64,000 nt of DNA from Capniomyces stellatus. Taxonomy: Eukaryota > Kickxellomycota > Harpellomycetes > Harpellales > Legeriomycetaceae. How positions within the stretch are numbered: the stretch's first letter is position 1; the number at the start of each line of letters is the position of its first letter. Made by a program: the position numbers and the translations under genes. The notes under the pieces are model-generated. The model did no database searches. It was not told the origin of the DNA and saw only the letters and a list, made by a program, of their open reading frames with translations. Of this stretch, positions 50,158 through 57,929 are shown one piece after another. The stretch covers positions 82,955 to 146,954 of the forward strand of contig LUVW01000030.1 of assembly GCA_001661515.1 (NCBI GenBank), written 5' to 3'.

Positions 50158-51040
50158 ATTGTTTATATTAACATTAGTATCCACACGTTACATATTTAAT
50201 TAGTTTTAGGCTCTCAGTTTATATAGATTCACAACGTTCTCTTAATAAAGCGAATTTTAACATTTAACTTTGATCTATGACCAACCGAGCCAGTGATGGG
50301 CTTCGACTTCAAGTCGACATTATGGGTAAATAGGACTGATATCCCTATTTTCAAATATCAGTTATGTGAAACTCTGGGATTTATGATGCTACTCTATTTA
50401 TTTTAGTTGTTTCTAGTGGGTTTGTTGTATCGCTGATTTGTTGGTTAGTTTACATGTAGCTAGTATCAGTGTTTGTAAGCAGCTTTTCAGTAGGATCGTT
50501 TGTATATGCTGCATGTATGTTATGATCAGTAAGACTTGGATACAAAAGCCTCAAGTTAACCATAAGACATTGAGTGCCTCCAACTTTGTTCTTTCGAGTA
50601 GAATTGGGGTGGTTGGGGCAACTTTGTTGATAAAGGATAACCCAATATAGTTGTCTAAATCATTTCTTTAAATAGTATAAAGTTAATTAGTAATCAAAAT
50701 ATCATTGGTTAATTTCAATAAAAAAAATATCATTGGATTTTGTATTCTGTTTATTGGATGGATTTTGAAGGTTTTTTTTTGTCGGCTTTTACCGTTAATT
50801 AAACCAAATGCAGACCAATAATGAAGAGTAGTTCAATTTACTATTAATAAAGATGTTATTATATTGTACAATGTAGCAAAAGCTTCATATTCACTGTTAA
50901 ATTAGAAATTGTAGTCGTTTAGTTGTTGATAACACTAGGATAATTGAAAGGGATTATTGGCTTTGTTGTTGGACTGAGGCCATTCGACACTTAAAGGGAG
51001 TTGAGCTGCAACTAAAAAAGCGATTTACTTGATCTAACTG

Positions 51041-51100
51041 TTTAATATTTTACGTTTTGTTTTGTTGATTATTTGCCAATAAAACAAAATAAAAAATAAA
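51041..51100 (+). mobile_element. LINE-like 3' tail (fragment) flanked by TTGATCT
   Basis: TTTAATATTTTACGTTTTGT then TTTGTTGATTATTTGCCAAT and AAAACAAAATAAAAAATAAA aligns with the 57.2-kb tail up to the AATAAA block. The heptamer TTGATCT occurs just before (51029-51035) and just after (51103-51109), a possible short target-site duplication. The whole region recurs in the second 2.3-kb repeat unit at 55413-55472. Confidence 0.5.
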
Positions 51101-51866
51101 AGTTGATCTGATAATAAAATAGTGATTTACATTTCAATAAAAAATAAGTGATTTATTCTACTTTTGGAAATGTCATATTTGGATTACTAATCACTATTAT
51201 TGGTTTTCAGTTGAAGACTCTTGTTCAATAAAAATATTACTACCAGAATGTTATAGAATAAACTAATGATTTCAAATAGGCTGACGGGGATTTCAAAGTG
51301 ATTGTTGAAGAACAAAAAATGAGAAAGTTACTTTATAAAAAAAATACAGGAATTGCAATAGGTTCAACAGAAGTTTTGTTTCAATACAAATATGCCAATC
51401 TAGTCACTGATAGGAGCATGTTTATCCAAGATTTAATATAATTCCTAGATTTACCATTAGTAATACAAAAACAACATCACTAGCTTGACTTGATGTTTCC
51501 ACGAAAGCTTAGCTGTCAGTTTTCGTGATCTTAGCTTATATTTTACAACTTACATTTTACAACTTATATTTTACAATAATTAATAGAAATTTTGGGGTTT
51601 ATTTTTCAAAAGGCCAGTTCAGGTTTGAAATATTTGATTAGCAAAAAATGTTGTGCATTAGTAATATCATGTTTGCTTTTTCTGAGCTAGTTTATGATGA
51701 CCAAGCATTTACAATGTTTATTGTTGCGACAATAATACTATCGCATGTCTAATGGTGGTTAGTGTTGAAATGCTGGGAGTAGGTAAGTAATAATTGTTTT
51801 TTAAAAAATCAACTTGATGAAAATTGGATTCAAGAAAAGTAAATAAAAACAAAACAATTTGAAAGT

Positions 51867-51874
51867 TATAAATA
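51867..51874 (+). promoter_or_regulatory. Candidate TATA box for quinone reductase copy 2
   Basis: TATAAATA lies 106 bp before the start codon, and the leader between is A/C-rich, as in strongly expressed fungal genes. The assignment is by motif and position only. Confidence 0.35.
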
Positions 51875-51980
51875 GAGCCAAGATTCACTATTTATTTTAT
51901 TCATTATTACACCCAAGCAATTAACTAATAGCAAGTCTAAAAGCTTTTTCCAAAAACAACCAAAATAAAACAAAAACAAA

Positions 51981-52586
51981 ATGGCACCAAAGGTTTACGT
52001 TGTATACTACTCCACATACGGACACATCAAGGGTATGGCCCACAAGGTCATTGAGGGACTTAACAGCACCGGGTTGGTTGAGGCCAAGTTGTTCCAATTC
52101 GCCGAAACACTCCCACAAGAGGTATTGACAAAGATGTATGCCGCACCAAAGGACGACACAGTTCCAATTTTCACAGTTGAGGACTTTGAAGAAGGTGATG
52201 CTTTCATTTTCGGAGCACCATCAAGATTCGGTACTCTGCCATCGCAGGTAAAGGCATTCATCGACTCAGCTGGTGGTCTGTGGATGAAGGGAGCCCAAAG
52301 CGGAAAGATGATTGGATCATTCTTTGCATCAGGATCGCAAGGAGGTGGTATGGAAACCGTAGCCCTGTCATTGATCATGAACATATGCCACTTCAACATG
52401 ATTTACGTTCCAACAGGATTCCACTCAGGATTGAGCCAACACGCAGAAATCTGTGGTGGGTCAGCCTACGGATCAGGAACACTTGCAGGAAGTGCTGGAG
52501 ACCGTCAAACATCCGAGACCGAGTTCAAACACGCTTTCGCTCAAGGAGAGAACTTTGCCAAGACTGTTGCAAGATATCACAAATAA
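51981..52586 (+). CDS. Flavodoxin-like NAD(P)H:quinone oxidoreductase, copy 2
   Basis: Intronless, 201 aa, the normal length for Pst2/WrbA-like proteins. It starts MAPKVYVVYYSTYGHIKGMA with an A-rich leader (AAAACAAAATGG). The FMN loop YYSTYGHI, GAPSRFGTLPSQVKAFID, KGAQSGKMIGSFFASGSQGG, HFNMIYVPTG and CGGSAYGSGTLAG are intact. It is distinguished from copies 1 and 3 by IGSFFASG and by the ending TSETEFKHAFAQGENF. No targeting extension is present, so it is probably cytosolic or peripheral. Confidence 0.95.
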   Translation: MAPKVYVVYYSTYGHIKGMAHKVIEGLNSTGLVEAKLFQFAETLPQEVLTKMYAAPKDDTVPIFTVEDFEEGDAFIFGAPSRFGTLPSQVKAFIDSAGGLWMKGAQSGKMIGSFFASGSQGGGMETVALSLIMNICHFNMIYVPTGFHSGLSQHAEICGGSAYGSGTLAGSAGDRQTSETEFKHAFAQGENFAKTVARYHK

Positions 52587-52990
52587 GCCGTTTCTAATGG
52601 CTTTAGTATGTATTACAAGTAAAATTAGATTACATTTTATATTTCCTAAATTAAAACTAACTACTACTATTTAGTTTTTCATTTCTTAGTCAATTATTTT
52701 ATTTTTATCATTTTGATTCAGCCATTGATATGGAAATATACAAATATATCAAAACCATACGTATAACGATGTACGCCAATTCATGTATTGATCCAAAATG
52801 TATTTTTTTTTTTTCAAGATGCAAAGACCGTATACGATAACCAAGCTCGGTTTGCGTTTGCTTGAATAATGCAAAACAGCCAGTGAACTGTTTACTCGAA
52901 GTATGCTTAAAGCCATAATCGATTTGCATTTAAATTAACACTGATATTGATGCAACGCTTCTATGGTCGAGTTAGAAAAAACAATGAACC

Positions 52991-53054
52991 AACATAAGAG
53001 GGCTATTTTGATCCTTTTGCTAATAAATCACGCAAATGGATAACATAAGAGGGC
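52991..53054 (+). mobile_element. 38-bp LINE-tail insertion flanked by a 13-bp direct repeat
   Basis: AACATAAGAGGGC occurs at 52991-53003 and again at 53042-53054. The 38 bp between (TATTTTGATCCTTTTGCTAA then TAAATCACGCAAATGGAT) align with the family 3' end TTGATTCTGTTGCCAATAAACCACATAAATGAAT, with about three quarters of positions matching by eye. The layout is that of a target-primed insertion so 5'-truncated that only the tail remains. Confidence 0.6.
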
Positions 53055-53784
53055 GGAGGCAAACTAGAAACATAGTAAAATACAAAGTAGCTAATGTATT
53101 AGGCTAATTAGTCAAATTTACCGATAGTTTAATTTTACTAGGGAACTAAGCATATAATTTTGTACCAAGTTTACTCTACAAGTTGTTTCATGACTCAAAG
53201 GCGAAAAAGTATAGATTTTTTTACAGACACACAAGACCAGATTTTCAAGGTATAGATTTGATAGACGTTAGACTAAAGTCCTTTGGTAGCAACTATTGAT
53301 TTTCCTCTAGTGTTAAGTCTGTATTGACTAGTCCAAAATTCCAAAGACAAATAGCCAAGAATCCGAACTAAAACCCTTAAAATCATTTCAATAAAAAAAA
53401 AACTAAAATCAAACAACTAATAGAAGCGATGAAATAAATGTCAAGTGTTTTCAACTCGTGTCTTATTGAGGGAGTGGTATTTTAAGTGCGACATTGCTGA
53501 GTGGGTCGCTTTAACCAACCAATTGTAAAAAATTAGAGTGCCCAATAGTTTCAGGGCAATTTGGTCAATAAGCGCTTTTTGGACAGAAATGTTTAGTAAT
53601 GCTAAAGTAAGCATTAAGAATCAGAATACAGCCTAAAATCCAATACCAACAATAGCAACAGTGGTGGAAATACAAGCCAAAGTACATATATGTTAACCGG
53701 AATTAAAAAAAGTAAAAGAAATAGCATAATGCATAGTTGAATTGAAGCTAAGAAAACAAAAAGCAAACCCAGTTGGAAAAAAAG

Positions 53785-53792
53785 TATATAAA
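53785..53792 (+). promoter_or_regulatory. Candidate TATA box for quinone reductase copy 3
   Basis: TATATAAA lies 131 bp before the copy-3 start, comparable in position to the copy-2 motif but in unrelated flanking sequence. This is motif evidence only. Confidence 0.35.
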
Positions 53793-53923
53793 CGGCCAAA
53801 AGTTCTTTCATAATTCATCATTACTTGACTCCCGTTGTTTCTAAATATCCATTTGTTTTTTTTGCAAAATACAAACCAGAATACTCTAAAAACAAGCAGT
53901 AACAAAAACAAATCATAACAAAA

Positions 53924-54529
53924 ATGGCACCAAAGGTTTACGTTGTATACTACTCCACATACGGACACATCAAGGGTATGGCCCACAAGGTCATTGAGGG
54001 ACTTAACAGCACCGGGTTGGTTGAGGCCAAGTTGTTCCAATTCGCCGAAACACTCCCAAAAGAGGTGTTGACAAAAATGCATGCTGCACCAAAGGACGAC
54101 ACAGTTCCAATTTTCACAGTTGAGGACTTTGAAGAAGGTGATGCTTTCATTTTCGGAGCACCATCAAGATTCGGTACTCTGCCATCGCAGGTAAAGTCAT
54201 TCATTGATTCTGCTGGTGGTCTGTGGATGAAGGGAGCCCAAAGCGGAAAGATGGTTGGAACATTCTTTTCTACAGGCTCACAAGGAGGTGGTATGGAGAG
54301 CGTAGCCCTGTCATTGATCATGAACATATGCCACTTCAACATGCTTTACGTTCCAACAGGATTCCACTCAGGATTGAGCCAACACGCAGAAATCTGTGGT
54401 GGATCAGCCTACGGATCAGGAACACTTGCAGGAAGTGCTGGAGATCGTGAAACATCCGAAGTCGAGTTTAAACACGCTGTTGCTCAAGGAGAGGACTTTG
54501 CCAAAACTGTTGCAAGATACCACAAATAA
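53924..54529 (+). CDS. Flavodoxin-like NAD(P)H:quinone oxidoreductase, copy 3 (mosaic)
   Basis: Intronless, 201 aa, with all FMN-binding blocks intact. It is a mosaic. The first part, through about 54160, follows copy 2 (MAPKVYVVYYSTYGHIKGMA, EGLNSTG). From 54161 on it matches copy 1 (VKSFIDSAGG, MVGTFFSTGSQGG, EVEFKHAVAQGEDF), including 1.8 kb of 3' flank. Private changes include Lys for Gln in LPKEVL and His in KMHAAPK. Gene conversion or unequal crossing-over explains this best. Its product should be functional. Confidence 0.94.
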   Translation: MAPKVYVVYYSTYGHIKGMAHKVIEGLNSTGLVEAKLFQFAETLPKEVLTKMHAAPKDDTVPIFTVEDFEEGDAFIFGAPSRFGTLPSQVKSFIDSAGGLWMKGAQSGKMVGTFFSTGSQGGGMESVALSLIMNICHFNMLYVPTGFHSGLSQHAEICGGSAYGSGTLAGSAGDRETSEVEFKHAVAQGEDFAKTVARYHK

Positions 54530-56352
54530 ATTGTTTATATTAACATTAGTATCCACACGTTACATATTTAATTAGTTTTAGGCTCTCAGTTTATATAGAT
54601 TCACAACGTTCTCTTAATAAAGCGAATTTTAACATTTAACTTTGATCTATGACCAACCGAGCCAGTGATGGGCTTCGACTTCAAGTCGACATTATGGGTA
54701 AATAGGACTGATATCCCTATTTTCAAATATCAGTTATGTGAAACTCTGGGATTTATGATGCTACTCTATTTATTTTAGTTGTTTCTAGTGGGTTTGTTGT
54801 ATCGCTGATTTGTTGGTTAGTTTACATGTAGCTAGTATCAGTGTTTGTAAGCAGCTTTTCAGTAGGATCGTTTGTATATGCTGCATGTATGTTATGATCA
54901 GTAAGACTTGGATACAAAAGCCTCAAGTTAACCATAAGACATTGAGTGCCTCCAACTTTGTTCTTTCGAGTAGAATTGGGGTGGTTGGGGCAACTTTGTT
55001 GATAAAGGATAACCCAATATAGTTGTCTAAATCATTTCTTTAAATAGTATAAAGTTAATTAGTAATCAAAATATCATTGGTTAATTTCAATAAAAAAAAT
55101 ATCATTGGATTTTGTATTCTGTTTATTGGATGGATTTTGAAGGTTTTTTTTTGTCGGCTTTTACCGTTAATTAAACCAAATGCAGACCAATAATGAAGAG
55201 TAGTTCAATTTACTATTAATAAAGATGTTATTATATTGTACAATGTAGCAAAAGCTTCATATTCACTGTTAAATTAGAAATTGTAGTCGTTTAGTTGTTG
55301 ATAACACTAGGATAATTGAAAGGGATTATTGGCTTTGTTGTTGGACTGAGGCCATTCGACACTTAAAGGGAGTTGAGCTGCAACTAAAAAAGCGATTTAC
55401 TTGATCTAACTGTTTAATATTTTACGTTTTGTTTTGTTGATTATTTGCCAATAAAACAAAATAAAAAATAAAAGTTGATCTGATAATAAAATAGTGATTT
55501 ACATTTCAATAAAAAATAAGTGATTTATTCTACTTTTGGAAATGTCATATTTGGATTACTAATCACTATTATTGGTTTTCAGTTGAAGACTCTTGTTCAA
55601 TAAAAATATTACTACCAGAATGTTATAGAATAAACTAATGATTTCAAATAGGCTGACGGGGATTTCAAAGTGATTGTTGAAGAACAAAAAATGAGAAAGT
55701 TACTTTATAAAAAAAATACAGGAATTGCAATAGGTTCAACAGAAGTTTTGTTTCAATACAAATATGCCAATCTAGTCACTGATAGGAGCATGTTTATCCA
55801 AGATTTAATATAATTCCTAGATTTACCATTAGTAATACAAAAACAACATCACTAGCTTGACTTGATGTTTCCACGAAAGCTTAGCTGTCAGTTTTCGTGA
55901 TCTTAGCTTATATTTTACAACTTACATTTTACAACTTATATTTTACAATAATTAATAGAAATTTTGGGGTTTATTTTTCAAAAGGCCAGTTCAGGTTTGA
56001 AATATTTGATTAGCAAAAAATGTTGTGCATTAGTAATATCATGTTTGCTTTTTCTGAGCTAGTTTATGATGACCAAGCATTTACAATGTTTATTGTTGCG
56101 ACAATAATACTATCGCATGTCTAATGGTGGTTAGTGTTGAAATGCTGGGAGTAGGTAAGTAATAATTGTTTTTTAAAAAATCAACTTGATGAAAATTGGA
56201 TTCAAGAAAAGTAAATAAAAACAAAACAATTTGAAAGTTATAAATAGAGCCAAGATTCACTATTTATTTTATTCATTATTACACCCAAGCAATTAACTAA
56301 TAGCAAGTCTAAAAGCTTTTTCCAAAAACAACCAAAATAAAACAAAAACAAA
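54530..56352. other. Spacer after quinone reductase copy 3
   Basis: This is the repeat of the 50158-51980 spacer with the same content: the LINE tail at 55413-55472, the hairpin and the three TTATATTTTACAAC-type units. No gene was seen. Confidence 0.6.
55413..55472 (+). mobile_element. LINE-like 3' tail (duplicated with the 2.3-kb repeat)
   Basis: Same sequence as 51041-51100, carried along by the large direct repeat rather than a separate insertion. Confidence 0.5.
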
Positions 56353-56478
56353 ATGGCACCAAAGGTTTACGTTGTATACTACTCCACATACGGACACATC
56401 AAGGGTATGGCCCACAAGGTCATTGAGGGACTTAACAGCACCGGGTTGGTTGAGGCCAAGTTGTTCCAATTCGCCGAA
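56353..56478 (+). pseudogene. Quinone reductase 5' fragment truncated at an assembly join
   Basis: The first 42 codons of a reductase (MAPKVYVVYYSTYGHIKGMA to LFQFAE) match the start of copy 2 and then run into an N at 56479. What follows is the leader of another copy (from 56480), not the rest of this gene. It is most likely a real gene whose remainder is missing from the assembly rather than a true pseudogene. It should not be counted as an inactivated copy without checking reads. Confidence 0.8.
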
Positions 56479-56479
56479 N
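56479..56479. other. Single-base assembly gap
   Basis: One N joins the end of the second 2.3-kb repeat to sequence equal to 53874 onward. The two flanks are leaders of different reductase copies, so the true gap size and copy number are unknown. Confidence 0.9.
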
Positions 56480-56529
56480 AACCAGAATACTCTAAAAACA
56501 AGCAGTAACAAAAACAAATCATAACAAAA

Positions 56530-57135
56530 ATGGCACCAAAGGTTTACGTTGTATACTACTCCACATACGGACACATCAAGGGTATGGCCCACAAGGTCAT
56601 TGAGGGACTTAACAGCACCGGGTTGGTTGAGGCCAAGTTGTTCCAATTCGCCGAAACACTCCCAAAAGAGGTGTTGACACAGATGTATGCCGCACCAAAG
56701 GACGACACAGTTCCAATTTTCACAGTTGAGGACTTTGAAGAAGGTGATGCTTTCATTTTCGGAGCACCATCAAGATTCGGTACTCTGCCATCGCAGGTAA
56801 AGGCATTCATCGACTCAGCTGGTGGTCTGTGGATGAAGGGAGCCCAAAGCGGAAAGATGATTGGATCATTCTTTGCATCAGGATCGCAAGGAGGTGGTAT
56901 GGAAACCGTAGCCCTGTCATTGATCATGAACATATGCCACTTCAACATGATTTACGTTCCAACAGGATTCCACTCAGGATTGAGCCAACACGCAGAAATC
57001 TGTGGTGGATCAGCCTACGGATCAGGAACACTTGCAGGAAGTGCTGGAGACCGTCAAACATCCGAGACCGAGTTCAAACACGCTTTCGCTCAAGGAGAGA
57101 ACTTTGCCAAGACTGTTGCAAGATATCACAAATAG
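56530..57135 (+). CDS. Flavodoxin-like NAD(P)H:quinone oxidoreductase, copy 4 (mosaic)
   Basis: Intronless, 201 aa, complete. The leader (56480-56529) and the codons up to about 56677 match copy 3, including LPKEVL. A short patch (TQMYAAPKDD) matches copy 1. From about 56690 to the stop it follows copy 2 (VKAFIDSAGG, MIGSFFASG, HAFAQGENF) with only rare changes. Its 3' flank after the stop is unlike that of the other copies and leads into the LINE fragment. Function is as for the other copies, with intact FMN loop and SRFGTLPSQ motifs. Confidence 0.94.
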   Translation: MAPKVYVVYYSTYGHIKGMAHKVIEGLNSTGLVEAKLFQFAETLPKEVLTQMYAAPKDDTVPIFTVEDFEEGDAFIFGAPSRFGTLPSQVKAFIDSAGGLWMKGAQSGKMIGSFFASGSQGGGMETVALSLIMNICHFNMIYVPTGFHSGLSQHAEICGGSAYGSGTLAGSAGDRQTSETEFKHAFAQGENFAKTVARYHK

Positions 57136-57215
57136 GCTATTTGTATCAGTATTCTAGTCTAGTTAAAATTTAATGATTTTGCTTCAATAGAAATAAATTA
57201 TAACTACACTACTAA

Positions 57216-57800
57216 TGTATTTATTTATGTGGTTTATTTTATTTATTTTTATTTATGTGGTTTATTGGTAACAAAATCAACACAAAAAAAACATACAATA
57301 TTAAACAATACCATAAAAATACTATAAAACACTGTGCTATTTTGACATGTTAAATGACTCTATTAGCCAACACCCCTTCGGTCAATTAGATCGTCCGTAC
57401 CCGATGGGCATTGGTTCAGGGAGATTGGTGCTACTTTAAGCCTGGGCAGGATCAAGTAACGGGGTTTGTGGATGGCCTCCAAAAACGACGCTGTTTCCAG
57501 AACCGTCTTGGCGCCGAGGGTGTCAGGATTCTTGAGAATCTTGGCGGTTGGTTGTTTTAACTCCTCTCCCAGGAGCTTGCCCACCAATCTCGGTGAGATT
57601 TTAGTAGGCGAATTAGGTTTTCTTTTTGGCCCTTTTAGCTTATTTTTATATTGGCTAATATAGGGCTCCATTTTATCTGCACGTATTGCTGCCCATCTGC
57701 TGCAATCTAGTAGGAGATGCTCAATTGTTTCTGGCGTCTCCTGTCCGCAGTGTGGGCATTTTATTTTGAACCAAGTGAGTTTGTTATGGGTATTAAAATA
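57216..57800 (-). mobile_element. 3' fragment of a LINE-like retrotransposon with reverse-transcriptase ORF C-terminus
   Basis: On the minus strand an open frame from about 57800 to a TAA at 57363 reads KLTWFKIKCPHCGQETPETI then EHLLLDCSRWAAIRADKMEP. This is the C-terminal zinc knuckle of non-LTR element polyproteins: here CX2C-x9-H-x4-C with the usual ET..H.L..C..W pattern. About 105 more residues follow to NQCPSGTDDLIDRRGVG. The roughly 145-bp UTR ends in AATAAACCACATAAATAAA, present twice in tandem with an A/T-rich linker. No RT catalytic motifs (YxDD) or endonuclease remain, so it is 5'-truncated just before the LYS2 3' end. It is the best preserved member of the family in this window, and its frame is open, suggesting a fairly recent insertion. 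Confidence 0.82.
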
Positions 57801-57929
57801 AAATTGTTGAAATTAAATGATTAGGATAGAAAATGGTGAAAATAGTGAATAAAACATGCTATTGCATGTTGTTAATAAAAAAGCAAAAACATAGATGCGT
57901 ATTTGAAATTGTATATAAAAACAACGAAA

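Larger units (their letters stand above)
50158..51980. other. Spacer between quinone reductase copies 1 and 2
   Basis: 1.8 kb, AT-rich. It contains a LINE-like tail near 51.05 kb, a possible hairpin CACGAAA..TTTCGTG (51500-51527), and three near-copies of TTATATTTTACAAC at 51537-51577. It also holds the presumed copy-2 promoter. No gene was recognised. Confidence 0.6.
49789..52106 (+). repeat. 2.3-kb direct repeat, unit 1
   Basis: This segment (3' half of copy 1, its downstream flank, and the promoter and start of copy 2) recurs at 54161-56478, exactly 4372 bp later. I saw no difference in the lines compared by eye. It covers coding and non-coding DNA equally, which argues for a recent duplication, gene conversion, or an assembly duplication. 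Confidence 0.9.
52587..53923. other. Spacer between quinone reductase copies 2 and 3
   Basis: 1.3 kb of AT-rich DNA that is not repeated elsewhere in the window except for the last 50 bp (53874-53923), which recur at 56480-56529. It contains the 38-bp LINE mini-insertion at 53.0 kb and a candidate copy-3 promoter. No gene was seen. Confidence 0.55.
54161..56478 (+). repeat. 2.3-kb direct repeat, unit 2
   Basis: Second copy of 49789-52106, at a constant offset of 4372 bp. It stops abruptly at the ambiguous base 56479, in the middle of a reductase gene, so its right end is an assembly boundary rather than a biological one. Confidence 0.9.

Noticed and set aside
56293..56646. Minus-strand frame running through the N at 56479
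   Set aside because: It is antisense to two joined reductase 5' ends and only exists because of the assembly join.
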